DNA of 48,560 nt from an uncultured Streptococcus sp. (GCF_938020365.1 NZ_CALIIB010000111.1:1-48560), one strand, 5' to 3'; counted from the first letter of the stretch, positions 33,538-42,464 are shown. Numbers and translations: made by a program. Notes: generated by a model from the letters alone, not told the origin.

Positions 33538-33675
33538 TTATTTCTTGTTTTTTTCTAAAAATTGCTGAAGCAGTTTGGCCAATCGCTCTTTTTTGCCATT
33601 GCCTCCCCGCGAATGTTTTTCATGGAAACGCTGCACCTGAGCCTTTCCTTTGTCGTCCAATTGATACTTTCCCAT
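33538..33675 (-). CDS. Small 45-aa basic protein in the nrdD-nrdG operon
   Basis: The reading frame starts MGKYQLDDKGKAQVQRFHEK and ends in a lysine-rich helix (KKERLAKLLQQFLEKNKK). AAGGAA precedes the ATG, which lies one base after the nrdD stop. Pneumococcus has a similar small gene in this position (SP_0203 by my recollection). No motif suggests a function. A charged, helical RNA- or protein-binding peptide is possible. Confidence 0.75.
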   Translation of the reverse strand: MGKYQLDDKGKAQVQRFHEKHSRGGNGKKERLAKLLQQFLEKNKK

Positions 33676-33676
33676 C

Positions 33677-35872
33677 TTAATTTCCTTCGTACTTAATAGT
33701 TGAGCCATTCATATGCTTGACCCGAGCTGATATTTCCTTGTGGCGGCCATTGACCATCGGACGGGCTTGCGGATTTCCTAAGTAACCGCAGGTCCGCTTG
33801 ACCACATCGACCGTCTTGGGATCGCTATTGCCGCAGTTTGGACAGGTGAAGCCCCGCTCGGTCGGCGTGAAGTCTCCCTCAAAGTTACACTTGTAACAGC
33901 GGTCAATCGGTGTATTTGTACCTAAGTAACCAACTCGGTCATAGGCATAGTCCCAGACAGCTTCCAGAGCCTTGGGATTTTGCTGAAGAACAGGATATTC
34001 ACAGTAATGGATAAAGCCGCCTGAAGCTCCTACTTCAGGATAAATCTTCTCAAAGTCCAGTTTCTCAAAAGGCGTTGGATTCTTGCGCACATCGTAGTGG
34101 AAGGAGTTAGTATAGTACTCCTTGTCAGTAATATCTGGAACGATGCCAAACTTCTCTGTATCCAAACGGCAGAAGCGGTCGGTCAGGCTTTCAGATGGCG
34201 TCGAGTAAACAGAGAAATGATAGTCATACTGCTCGGACCATTCTTCCACCCGACGCTTCATATCTTTGACAATAGCAACTGTAAAGTCCTTGGCTTCTGG
34301 ATTGGTCTCCCAATTACCGCCGTAAAAGACTGCTGCCACTTCATACAGACCGATATAGCCTAGGGAAACCGTTGCCCGACGGTGAGTAAAGAGTTGGTCT
34401 ACCTGATCATACTTGCACAAGCGTTTGCCAAAAGCCCCATACTGATAGAGAATCGGCGCATTGGCTGGACTGGCTTCCTTGGTCCGCTCCACTCGGTAGA
34501 CCAAAGCGTCCTCAGCGATATTCATACGCTCGTTAAAGATTTCCCAGAATTTATCTAAGTCCCCCTCGGATTCAAGCGCAATCCGCGGCAGATTGACAGT
34601 AACGACACCTAGATTCATACGGCCGGAGTTGACTTCCTGACCATTTTCATCTTTCCAGCCTTGCAGGAACGAACGGCAGCCCATCGGTACCTTGAACGAT
34701 CCAGTTAAGTTGATAATCTTATCATAGGAAAGGACATCTGGATACATACGCTTAGTGGCACACTCCAGAGCCAGTTCTTTGATATCGTAGTTAGGCGTTC
34801 CCGGCTCAAGATTAAGCCCACGCTTAAGGGTGAAAATCAGCTTAGGGAAAATCGCTGTGCGGTGCTCGCTTCCCAGTCCCTTGATACGGATATTGAGAAT
34901 GGCCTTCTGAATTTCCCGCTCAAAACGATTGGTCCCCAAACCAAAGCCCAGCGAGGTAAAAGGAGTCTGACCATTAGAGGTAAAGAGGGTATTGATCTCA
35001 TACTCCAGCGACTGCATGGCATCGTAGATGTCCTTCTTGGTCTTCGCCCAGGCGTACTCTTCCTGCTTATCCGGCAAAACCCATTGCTCTGCATCCTTGA
35101 GGTGCTTTTGATAATTAAGCTCAGCATAGGGCGCCAAGACCTCATCAATCCGGTCGGCCGAACAACCGCCATACTGGCTGGAAGCCACATTGGCAATGAT
35201 TTGCGAGATTTGCGCTGTCGCAGTCTGAATAGACTTGGGACTCTCTACTTCTGCATTCCCAATCTTGAAGCCATTTTTCAGCATGCCGTCAAAGTCAATC
35301 AGACAGCAGTTAGTCATCGGTGTATAAGGGCTGTAGTCTAAATCATGGTAGTGGATGTCCCCCTTCTGGTGGGCATTGGCCACATGAGGCGGCAACATCT
35401 TAAGGCCGATGGATTTGCCGACAATCCCAGCCGTCAAATCCCGTTGGGTATTGAAAACATCGCTGTCCTTATTAGCATTCTCATTGACCACCGTACGATC
35501 TTTGTTGAGGAGCTTGTCAATGGTAAAGTTGATATCCGTCGCTTTTGAGCGCTCAAAATCCCGTTGGGTGCGGTAAGTGATGTAGTTCTCCGCAATGGCA
35601 TATTCCTTGGCATTCAAAAGTTCATGCTCAACGATGTTCTGAATCTCATAGATTTTGACATACTTAGCGAAGCGACTGCTGATTTCTGCCACAACACGGT
35701 CTGTGATGGTTTCGAGCTTAGCTTCTAGCATGGGCGTCATAGGACCAAGGTCCTGAGCCGCTCGTACCATAGCCTTATAGATCTTAGTCACATCAAAAGC
35801 TACTCTCCGGCCATCTCGCTTCTCAACGTAGATGGTAGGCGCTGTATCAAATTTTGCTTCTCTTAAAATCAT
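33677..35872 (-). CDS. nrdD: Anaerobic ribonucleoside-triphosphate reductase NrdD
   Basis: The 731-aa class III reductase makes dNTPs without oxygen. It has an N-terminal ATP-cone (VEKRDGRRVAFDVTKIYKAM, about 15-105), a central barrel, a C-terminal zinc site (CYKC...CPNC) and the glycyl radical loop RTCGYLGNPQARP. I chose ATG 35872, since GAGGAAG lies at the right distance; a GTG is three codons upstream. It heads an operon with the 45-aa gene, two GNATs and nrdG. Two inverted boxes upstream suggest NrdR control. Confidence 0.97.
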   Translation of the reverse strand: MILREAKFDTAPTIYVEKRDGRRVAFDVTKIYKAMVRAAQDLGPMTPMLEAKLETITDRVVAEISSRFAKYVKIYEIQNIVEHELLNAKEYAIAENYITYRTQRDFERSKATDINFTIDKLLNKDRTVVNENANKDSDVFNTQRDLTAGIVGKSIGLKMLPPHVANAHQKGDIHYHDLDYSPYTPMTNCCLIDFDGMLKNGFKIGNAEVESPKSIQTATAQISQIIANVASSQYGGCSADRIDEVLAPYAELNYQKHLKDAEQWVLPDKQEEYAWAKTKKDIYDAMQSLEYEINTLFTSNGQTPFTSLGFGLGTNRFEREIQKAILNIRIKGLGSEHRTAIFPKLIFTLKRGLNLEPGTPNYDIKELALECATKRMYPDVLSYDKIINLTGSFKVPMGCRSFLQGWKDENGQEVNSGRMNLGVVTVNLPRIALESEGDLDKFWEIFNERMNIAEDALVYRVERTKEASPANAPILYQYGAFGKRLCKYDQVDQLFTHRRATVSLGYIGLYEVAAVFYGGNWETNPEAKDFTVAIVKDMKRRVEEWSEQYDYHFSVYSTPSESLTDRFCRLDTEKFGIVPDITDKEYYTNSFHYDVRKNPTPFEKLDFEKIYPEVGASGGFIHYCEYPVLQQNPKALEAVWDYAYDRVGYLGTNTPIDRCYKCNFEGDFTPTERGFTCPNCGNSDPKTVDVVKRTCGYLGNPQARPMVNGRHKEISARVKHMNGSTIKYEGN

Positions 35873-35911
35873 CACAAACACTTCCTCTTCTCAATTAATC
35901 ATCTACCAAAC

Positions 35912-35917
35912 ATTATA
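35912..35917 (-). promoter_or_regulatory. -10 element of nrdD
   Basis: The minus strand has TATAAT with TTGATT 16 bases upstream. The -35 overlaps the nearer inverted box (35935-35948). Confidence 0.65.
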
Positions 35918-35934
35918 TCACTCCAAAATAAAAA

Positions 35935-35989
35935 ATCAATATGTTGTGGTAAAATTGTTATTTTTTTGTTTTACACACAACATATTGAT
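35935..35989. promoter_or_regulatory. Inverted 14-bp boxes upstream of nrdD (possible NrdR operators, also terminator-like)
   Basis: ATCAATATGTTGTG (35935-35948) and CACAACATATTGAT (35976-35989) are perfect inverted copies, with pairing extended by TAAAA/TTTTA. Centres are about 41 bases apart, near four helical turns. NrdR binds paired AT-rich palindromic boxes at nrd promoters, and the near box covers the -35. On the minus strand the pair also forms a long hairpin followed by TTTTTTATTTT just after the upstream membrane-protein gene, so it may double as its terminator. Confidence 0.6.
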
Positions 35990-35993
35990 TTAA

Positions 35994-37550
35994 TTACTTG
36001 ATTTGATAAAGCTTGAAGTGATTGAGTTTTAGGTTCACTTCTTCATAATCTTGAGAAATTTTCTTTTTCACGTCCGAAAAGAGTTTCACATCTTTATTGA
36101 CTAAGATAAACTTTGGACTTGCTTCGTTTAAAGCATTACGCAAGAAAATGCGATTTTCCTCCGTTCCTGTATAAAGCGACGGACTCAGTAGAGAAACAGC
36201 GGATAAACGCTGCGATTTTTTATAGAGGCTAGCTGTATTGTCCCAAGCATAAATGCTATCCTTGCTAGTGCTGTTTTCACGAATATGTTGGGCAGCCAGA
36301 TTTCTCTCTGCTGAAACTCCGTTGGATAGAATATACTCATTTACAAACGGATAAGCTACGAGATAAAGCATCACAAGCAAAGGTAGAAAGAGTTGCTTGC
36401 CTAAGTAACGATTCCAGCTAGAAGCCTGGGTAGGCTTACGGTGGCGTCTTTCATGTCCATCCCTGTCTCCACCTGTATCTAGCCACAAGGCTAATAATAG
36501 TAGAGCAAAAGGAAGAGTTGTCAACAGTTGATAAGCACCCTTCTCTGGCAGGCCTAGAACACCAACAAAGCTGATAGGAAGGCCTAGTAGCCCAATAAAG
36601 CGCATGCCACGCGCGGCAGTTGGTTCTTCTTTGAAAGCAAAAGCCGTCATCAACGCTGTCGCAAAACCTAATCCTAGGAAAAGCAAGCCATAATAGAGCA
36701 AATGGTCTAATAAATAGCTGCTATTAAGACGAAAAGCCTCTAGAACATAAGTAGCTTGGCTAATCGCCACACCAAAGGAACCATTTAAAACTGTATAGTA
36801 GCCCAGTGGATAAAATACTAAAGAAAAACCTAATAGACCTGCTAGCAACTGATAAAAGCCACGCACTTTTCGCTTGTCAGCGATATTGTACAGAAGCAAA
36901 AACAGCGTCATCAATGAGTAAAAGAGCAGACTAAAAGCTGGCTCGATTAGAAAAGCCAAGGCTCCAACCATCCCAAAACGAATAAAGGACTCATCTCGGA
37001 CACGCCCTTGTAAGTACTTCACGAGATGGTACAAACTCCGAAAGATAAATGGGAAAGCAAAAATAATAGAATAAGTTCCGCCAAATCCCAGTGTCAGCAC
37101 AAACAAATAGAACAGAATTGTAATCTGGCGAGCTAGACCACTTCTAACCGTTATTTGTGAAATTGTCTGGAAGAGATATATTCCTGCCAAGGTCAAAGCC
37201 ACTACTTGGAAAAGTAAAAACAATAGCTGACCCAAAAATAAATTCCCCAACCAGCTTACCAAGTAGTAGAGAAGACCACTAGTTCCATAAATATTTGCAT
37301 AGGCAACTTCTCCCTGAGTCAATGCCCAGCCAGCATATAGATTTTGCGATTGCAAATTGGTGGCTAAGTTGGTTAGTAGAGGATTGATGACACTGGTCAA
37401 ACTGACCAAAACGCTCCAAAAAAATAGTTGTAAGGAAGGAAGTGGCTCGATTATTTTCTCTAACCGCCGTCTCTCACCCGTATTTTGCCAGGTTTCTGCG
37501 GACATAGATACTAAAATTTCCACGTTTTCCTGTTGATTTCTATCGTTCAT
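35994..37550 (-). CDS. Competence-linked polytopic membrane protein, GT-C-like
   Basis: This 518-aa protein starts at ATG 37550 (MNDRNQQENVEIL), after AAGGAG; upstream Met codons lie near the end of the small gene before it. A short cytoplasmic region is followed by about 11 spans and a soluble C-terminal domain of about 100 residues. The first loop, LYAGWALTQGEVAYANIYG then TSGLLYYLVSW, resembles the first extracytoplasmic loop of GT-C (mannosyltransferase-like) enzymes, but a clear catalytic acidic pair is not obvious. It sits 35 bases behind the cin-box gene, so it is likely induced in competence. The pneumococcal syntenic gene is SP_0201. Function is unknown. Confidence 0.75.
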   Translation of the reverse strand: MNDRNQQENVEILVSMSAETWQNTGERRRLEKIIEPLPSLQLFFWSVLVSLTSVINPLLTNLATNLQSQNLYAGWALTQGEVAYANIYGTSGLLYYLVSWLGNLFLGQLLFLLFQVVALTLAGIYLFQTISQITVRSGLARQITILFYLFVLTLGFGGTYSIIFAFPFIFRSLYHLVKYLQGRVRDESFIRFGMVGALAFLIEPAFSLLFYSLMTLFLLLYNIADKRKVRGFYQLLAGLLGFSLVFYPLGYYTVLNGSFGVAISQATYVLEAFRLNSSYLLDHLLYYGLLFLGLGFATALMTAFAFKEEPTAARGMRFIGLLGLPISFVGVLGLPEKGAYQLLTTLPFALLLLALWLDTGGDRDGHERRHRKPTQASSWNRYLGKQLFLPLLVMLYLVAYPFVNEYILSNGVSAERNLAAQHIRENSTSKDSIYAWDNTASLYKKSQRLSAVSLLSPSLYTGTEENRIFLRNALNEASPKFILVNKDVKLFSDVKKKISQDYEEVNLKLNHFKLYQIK

Positions 37551-37585
37551 AAAAGTTCTCCTTGATTTCCATACTCTATAGTATA

Positions 37586-37732
37586 TCAAAAAGCACTCTT
37601 TCTGTCAGCCTTATCTTGGCTCCCTTTCTTTTTCTGGCTCTTCTTTGCCAAGCGCTCCAAATCGCGGAATCTTAGGTAAACTAGCCGCTCTTCTGGACAA
37701 GAAAGGCGATAAATTATTTTTGCTATTTCCAT
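37586..37732 (-). CDS. Small 48-aa late-competence protein, Ccs4-like
   Basis: The reading frame starts MEIAKIIYRLSCPEERLVYL and is strongly basic, with a lysine-rich tail. AAAGGAGG precedes the ATG, an excellent ribosome site. A perfect cin box (TACGAATA) lies 36 bases upstream. Position between cls and the membrane protein before nrdD matches pneumococcal SP_0200, described as competence-induced protein Ccs4; the orthology is from synteny and memory. No function is known. Confidence 0.8.
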   Translation of the reverse strand: MEIAKIIYRLSCPEERLVYLRFRDLERLAKKSQKKKGSQDKADRKSAF

Positions 37733-37768
37733 CTATAATCCTCCTTTGATTCTCTGTTCCCTACTTAC

Positions 37769-37776
37769 TATTCGTA
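37769..37776 (-). promoter_or_regulatory. ComX (cin/combox) promoter of the small competence operon
   Basis: The minus strand reads TACGAATA, an exact match to the cin-box consensus, followed by GTAAG as at comGA and cinA. It drives the 48-aa gene and probably the membrane protein after it. Confidence 0.88.
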
Positions 37777-37853
37777 AAATAAAGGCGAGCATCCCAAGAA
37801 AGTGTCATTTATAGCTTCTCAAGCAAATCCTCTCAGCAAAAAAACAGAAAAAA

Positions 37854-38030
37854 GGGGCTGGGACAAAAGTCCTAGCCTCTCAATTGTCTTTGGATTGTCA
37901 AGCAAGACGCAGGGGTTGAGTGGGCTCTACTACGCTGATTTCATCAGCTTTTACAGCCCTACTCAACTGTGCGGAGGTGGGACGACGAAATCGAATTCTA
38001 ACGAATTACCGATTTCTGTCCCACTCTCTT
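37854..38030 (+). repeat. Intergenic repeat element, copy D
   Basis: A full copy lies between the competence operon and cls, oriented as copy C. It differs in a few bases (GTCAAGCAAG for GTCGAGCAAG; GCAGGGGTTG for GCAGTGGTTG). Its right end touches the cls stop codon, so the terminal hairpin could serve as a cls transcript end. Confidence 0.9.
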
Positions 38031-39565
38031 TAAAGGAGCGGAGCAAATAATTGCATGATTTCCTTCAGTAAACGCTGGTACCAGCTATTTTGGAGGGTTT
38101 CAAGAGAAATTTCTTTGGAAACATCAAACAAACCTTCAAAATCCTGCTTAATATCTGCAATCGATTCTGTTTGATACATAAGGACGGCATTTTCATAATG
38201 GTGCACCAGACTACGGTAGTCAAAATTAATAGTTCCTACCACGGCTAACTCATCATCCGAAATAACGTTCTTACTGTGGATAAAACCAGGAGTGTACTCG
38301 TAAATCTTAACACCAGCCTCCAGCAAGTCTGGATAAGCACCACGAGTGACTATCTGAATCAGCTTTTTATCAGGAATAAACGGCGTCACAATGCGAACAT
38401 CCACCCCTCTCATGGCTGCATTTTTGATATCCTCTGTCAAATCATAGTCAATAATCAAATAAGGGGTCGTAATATAGACATAATCGATGGCTTGGTTGAT
38501 GATATTCTGATAGACAGCCTTGCCCACCTGCTCCTTGTAAATCGGCTTGGGCCCGCTCCCGTAAGGGATGTAAAGCCCCTTGCCTTCCACTCGCCGGCTA
38601 TCAAAATGGTAACGGTCAAAATCCGTAATTTCCCCGCGATTGATGTACCAATTCATCAAGAAAAGACGTGTCAAAGCCTTTACTGCTCGACCTTCCAGAC
38701 GGACACCGCCATCTTTCCAATGCCCGAAGCGCACGATATGGTTGATATACTCGTCTGCCAGATTGATTCCGCCTGTATAGCCGACTTGCCCATCCACCAC
38801 CAAAATCTTGCGGTGGTCACGATTGTTATAGGCTACCGTCATCCGCGGAATCACCTTATTAAACTTATGGGCATCAATTCCCATCTTGCGCAGCCTTTTC
38901 GTATAATCTCCTGGTAGAGTCGCCATACAGCCAATGTCATCGTAGAGCAACTTGACTTCAACTCCCTGCTGGACCTTATCTACCAAAATCTCAAGGATAC
39001 GATTCCACATCACACCTGGATCAATGATATAAAATTCAAGAAAAATGAATTTCTTGGCTGAGCGCAAATCATCCAGCATGGCCTCAAACATCTCTTCACC
39101 AAGGGAGAAATACTGCGAAGCCGTGCCATCGTAGACATCAGCATTGTGATCCATACTCAGCAAAGACTTGACAATACCAAAGGCTGATTTATTTTCCTGC
39201 TTGAGCTCGACTCGCAGGTCATAGCTGTTGTCCTCTCGAAACTTCATTGAGTCCATTTTTTCCAGCTGCTGAATTTCTTTTTTGGAAAGGCGCCGCTCAC
39301 CAATCATCAGATAAAGCAAGAAGCCAAAAACGGGCACAACTGCAAACAAGAGCCAAGTCACCTTGCTTTCGGGAGGCATATTCCGATTGACAATCGCCAA
39401 GATAGTCCCAATATATAAAGAAACAATGACAAGGGCTGACAACCAATTGGGCACCAATTGATTAAAATAGAAAAAGGCCGCAAAAACAAGAAATAATTCC
39501 AGTAACATGATAATGATGCTGAAACCATACTTGGACATCAGCAAACGAAACTTGCCTAGATTCAT
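38030..39565 (-). CDS. cls: Cardiolipin synthase
   Basis: The 511-aa membrane enzyme joins two phosphatidylglycerol molecules into cardiolipin. Two N-terminal spans (about 13-34 and 40-60) are followed by two phospholipase D motifs: HRKILVVDGQVGYTGG and HSKNVISDDELAVVGT, each an intact HxKxxxxD. GGAGG precedes the ATG. The position between folC/lipoprotein and the competence gene is conserved with pneumococcus. Confidence 0.95.
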   Translation of the reverse strand: MNLGKFRLLMSKYGFSIIIMLLELFLVFAAFFYFNQLVPNWLSALVIVSLYIGTILAIVNRNMPPESKVTWLLFAVVPVFGFLLYLMIGERRLSKKEIQQLEKMDSMKFREDNSYDLRVELKQENKSAFGIVKSLLSMDHNADVYDGTASQYFSLGEEMFEAMLDDLRSAKKFIFLEFYIIDPGVMWNRILEILVDKVQQGVEVKLLYDDIGCMATLPGDYTKRLRKMGIDAHKFNKVIPRMTVAYNNRDHRKILVVDGQVGYTGGINLADEYINHIVRFGHWKDGGVRLEGRAVKALTRLFLMNWYINRGEITDFDRYHFDSRRVEGKGLYIPYGSGPKPIYKEQVGKAVYQNIINQAIDYVYITTPYLIIDYDLTEDIKNAAMRGVDVRIVTPFIPDKKLIQIVTRGAYPDLLEAGVKIYEYTPGFIHSKNVISDDELAVVGTINFDYRSLVHHYENAVLMYQTESIADIKQDFEGLFDVSKEISLETLQNSWYQRLLKEIMQLFAPLL

Positions 39566-39693
39566 CCTAATCCTCCCTCATCTCATATTTCATCTAGTAT
39601 AACAATAATTGGCAGCAATTTCAAAATTTTTTCAAAGAAAATGACCTCTAGTCCAAGATTAAAGAAAGCCCTAGCACTCCATTATCCACATAC

Positions 39694-39719
39694 AAAAAAA
39701 GCTGGAGCATCTGTCCAGC
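39694..39719 (-). terminator. Terminator of the Ser-rich lipoprotein gene
   Basis: The minus-strand stem GCTGGA...TCCAGC, with a seven-base loop, is followed by seven T, 28 bases after the stop. Confidence 0.88.
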
Positions 39720-39746
39720 CTTTTGTAGGATATTCCTTTTTGAAAA

Positions 39747-40244
39747 TTATTGCTTGGTGAAGACGATTGTGTCGTCATCATCGTTTTCCTGCGATAAATC
39801 TTCCAGAGTCATTTGTTTTCCCTCTAGTCGATAACGCTTAACGTCATCTCCAACAATCATGGTTTGATTGGTTGGATCAACCTGCACCTGTTCAATTTCC
39901 TGCTCACCGTCGCGTTCGACCTTGGTCAGGGTTCCTTTATTTCCAGAAACTTCTAGGGTTAAGGCATCGCCTTCATGAGTGGCCTTATAGGTCCCATCTA
40001 AGTCACTAGCTGCCGTTTGACTGGAAGCAGAAGACTCTGAACTACTAGTATTTGCGCTACTGTTTGTATTGCTACTTGCCTTGCTACTTGATGACACTAT
40101 CTCAGATGACTGAGAAACAGAGGAACTCGCTTGAGATTGAGCAGCTTGATTGGATGGATTTTGACCAGAATTGCCACAAGCTACCAATACAAAAGCGGTC
40201 ATAGCCGTAAGGGCTGAAAGAACTAATTTTTTTGAAACCTTCAT
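39747..40244 (-). CDS. Serine-rich lipoprotein
   Basis: The 165-aa protein has a signal peptide with lipobox LVAC (Cys 23). A linker of about 55 residues made almost only of Ser, Ala, Asn, Gln and Thr follows, then a compact C-terminal domain of about 80 residues starting DLDGTYKATHEGD. The linker should span the wall region and place the domain outside. The syntenic pneumococcal gene (SP_0198) is also a putative lipoprotein. Function is unknown. Confidence 0.85.
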   Translation of the reverse strand: MKVSKKLVLSALTAMTAFVLVACGNSGQNPSNQAAQSQASSSVSQSSEIVSSSSKASSNTNSSANTSSSESSASSQTAASDLDGTYKATHEGDALTLEVSGNKGTLTKVERDGEQEIEQVQVDPTNQTMIVGDDVKRYRLEGKQMTLEDLSQENDDDDTIVFTKQ

Positions 40245-40304
40245 ATCGTTTCTCCTTTCTTTGTTCCACTTCTATTTTACCAAACAGGGCTTTCTATGGT
40301 CAAC

Positions 40305-41537
40305 TTATACACTCTGGAAGTAGGCTCGAACCTCTGCAATGAAATAGAGTGAGCCCGTTACAAAAAGAACTTGGTCGACCGTCTGCTCTTGTTTGAAATT
40401 CTCGATAAAGGCTCTGTAATCCACCACATAATCAAAGCCCGCAGCTTCTGCTTGCCCCACAGATTCCCCATAGTCAAAGCTGGTCACCGTCACCTGAACC
40501 TCTGGCAAGTTCTCCTGCAAATAGGCCAGCATACCGCTATAATCCTTGCGCTTTAAAGCTCCAAACAGCAGGCTGCATGTCTTGCCCTTCTGCCCCTTGA
40601 TAAACTCGACCAGACGTGCCAGAGCTGGCAAATTATGGGCACCGTCCAGATAGATATTCGGACGAATTTCCTCTAGCCGCCCCGCCCAATGGGTCTTTCG
40701 CAAAGATGAAGGAAGCAGAGAAAAATCAATTTCCCAGCCCATTTGTTTCATAAAAAGTAAAAAAGCCTGCAAAGCCAGCGCTGCATTTTCTTCTTGGTAA
40801 GCACCCTGCAGTCCCAAGGTTACATGCGATAAAAGAAGATCTTGATTCTTAAAAGAACCATCAGAAAACGAAAAATCTCGCCCATATTCATACAAATCCA
40901 AGTCCAAGCTTGCTGCCCGCTGTTCACAGACCTGGCGAGCCTCCTCTGGCAAAGGACCGATGACTGCAGAGCGACCGCTCTTGAAAATACCAGCCTTCTG
41001 CTCCGCAATCGCTGTAAGCGTCCGCCCCAACGTCTCCTGATGATCCAAGCCCACTGAGGTCACCACTGAAACTTGCCCATCCAAGACATTGGTCGTGTCC
41101 AAAAGTCCGCCAATCCCCACTTCGATGAGAGCCAGATCAACCTGCTCCTCTCTGAAATAAAGAAAAGCCAGCAAGGTCAAGATTTCAAAATAGGATAGCT
41201 GGTCATGAGTCTTGACCAATTCTCTCTCCATCTCCTGAATCTGCCGCCCTAAGCGAACAAAATCAGCATCCGAAATCGGCAGACCATTGATACAAATGCG
41301 GTCATGGACGCTGACCATATGCGGAGATGTAAAGCTAGCTACCTTTTTCCCTTGATCGGCAAATAAATTCCGCATAAAAGCAATGGTAGAGCCCTTGCCG
41401 TTCGTTCCCGTGACATGAATGACGGGGTAAGCCCGTTCAGGATTCCCCAGCAAATCTGCCGCTCTCTGCATCCGTTCCAAACCTGAACGAAAGTTCAGGC
41501 CAATACGACCATTCAACCATTTTTCAATCTCATTCAT
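40305..41537 (-). CDS. folC: Dihydrofolate/folylpolyglutamate synthase FolC
   Basis: The 410-aa Mur-ligase-like enzyme adds glutamate to dihydropteroate or folate. HVTGTNGKGSTIAF is the P-loop, IEVGIGGLLDTTNVL the Omega-loop region, and YLDGAHN the C-terminal domain signature. I chose the second ATG of an ATG-ATG pair (41537) for spacing from AGGA. A terminator-like hairpin lies just before the gene. Confidence 0.93.
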   Translation of the reverse strand: MNEIEKWLNGRIGLNFRSGLERMQRAADLLGNPERAYPVIHVTGTNGKGSTIAFMRNLFADQGKKVASFTSPHMVSVHDRICINGLPISDADFVRLGRQIQEMERELVKTHDQLSYFEILTLLAFLYFREEQVDLALIEVGIGGLLDTTNVLDGQVSVVTSVGLDHQETLGRTLTAIAEQKAGIFKSGRSAVIGPLPEEARQVCEQRAASLDLDLYEYGRDFSFSDGSFKNQDLLLSHVTLGLQGAYQEENAALALQAFLLFMKQMGWEIDFSLLPSSLRKTHWAGRLEEIRPNIYLDGAHNLPALARLVEFIKGQKGKTCSLLFGALKRKDYSGMLAYLQENLPEVQVTVTSFDYGESVGQAEAAGFDYVVDYRAFIENFKQEQTVDQVLFVTGSLYFIAEVRAYFQSV

Positions 41538-41550
41538 CATTTTCCTACAT

Positions 41551-41599
41551 AAAAAGAGAAGCGAAGCGGACTTCAAATGTGAATCACCACTCGCTTCTC
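41551..41599 (-). terminator. Hairpin with T-run upstream of folC
   Basis: The minus strand pairs GAGAAGCGA with CGCTTCTC across 27 bases and then reads TTTTT, 14 bases before the folC start. It may end read-through from the ireB operon or act as a folC leader attenuator. Confidence 0.5.
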
Positions 41600-41691
41600 T
41601 CTTCTTTTCTATTCTTCGTAAAGAAACTAGCCATGGCCAAGCTGAGATAAATTCTCAAACTGGCTGATTTTCTAGTTTCTAAGTTCAGGCT

Positions 41692-41714
41692 AAAAAGGTT
41701 TCCCAGACCTTTTT
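41692..41714 (-). terminator. Terminator of the ireB-ruvX-UPF0473 operon
   Basis: The minus strand reads AAAAAGGT, a seven-base loop, then ACCTTTTT. It overlaps the UPF0473 stop codon. Confidence 0.8.
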
Positions 41715-42024
41715 ACTCCTCCATAAAGCTGTTGAAGACTTCTTCAATCATATCCCACTCTGCATCAGAGTCTTCTGGAATTGGTTCCAATTCGCCTTCT
41801 GTGCCGTCTTCATTTTCAGTAAATGAGTAAGCTTGGATTTCAACTTCGCCGTTCTCATCTTCTTCAGCATTCACTGGTACCAAAAGTACGTAATTTTTTC
41901 CGAACTCTTCCTTACCATCAATGGTCAGAAGAATTTCAAATAAATTCTCGTTCCCTTGCTCATCTACCAAGGTAATCAATTCAGGCTGTGCCTGTTCGTG
42001 GTCATGATTATGATCGTGTGCCAT
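41713..42024 (-). CDS. UPF0473 (DUF1292) protein
   Basis: The 103-aa, very acidic protein starts with a His-rich stretch (HDHNHDHEQ). The body LITLVDEQGNENLFEILLTI is the DUF1292 signature. It is the conserved third gene after ireB and ruvX. The family's function is unknown; the N-terminal His run could bind metal. Confidence 0.9.
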   Translation of the reverse strand: MAHDHNHDHEQAQPELITLVDEQGNENLFEILLTIDGKEEFGKNYVLLVPVNAEEDENGEVEIQAYSFTENEDGTEGELEPIPEDSDAEWDMIEEVFNSFMEE

Positions 42025-42044
42025 AATTGTTTCCTCAATTCTTT

Positions 42045-42464
42045 CTAAAAGTTTCTATCTAAATAATTTTGTAAAATTAGCTGAGCCGCCAATTTATCAA
42101 TCACTTTTTTGCGCTTGCTGCGGCTGACATCTGCCTGTTCAATCAGCATGCGCTCAGCAGCCACTGTCGTCAGACGCTCGTCCTGATACTCGACCGGGAT
42201 TTGGAAAAGCTGGGCAATCTTCTCACCATAAGCCTTACTCGCTTCCACTCGTGGACCGCTGGTATTGTTCATATTTTTAGGGAGGCCAAGCACAAACTTG
42301 TCCACCTTATATTGCTCGACAAGCTCCGTCAAACGCTCAAAACCGAACTGCTCTTTCTCTTCATCAATCTGAATGATTTCAAGTCCCTGAGCGGTGAAGC
42401 CAAGTGGATCGCTAATTGCGACGCCCACTGTTTTCGAGCCGACATCTAGTCCCATAATTCTCAT
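42045..42464 (-). CDS. ruvX: Holliday junction resolvase-like protein RuvX (YqgF)
   Basis: The 139-aa RNase H-fold protein has MGLDVGSKTVGVAISD at the N-terminus, VLGLPKNMNNTSG centrally and YQDERLTTVAAE near the end, with the conserved acidic residues present. The family has been linked both to Holliday junctions and to 16S rRNA 5' processing. It overlaps the ireB stop by one base. Confidence 0.94.
   Translation of the reverse strand: MRIMGLDVGSKTVGVAISDPLGFTAQGLEIIQIDEEKEQFGFERLTELVEQYKVDKFVLGLPKNMNNTSGPRVEASKAYGEKIAQLFQIPVEYQDERLTTVAAERMLIEQADVSRSKRKKVIDKLAAQLILQNYLDRNF

Noticed and set aside
36281..36292. CACGAATA, similar to a cin box
   Set aside because: It lies within the coding region of the membrane protein and lacks the GTAAG context seen at the three promoter sites.
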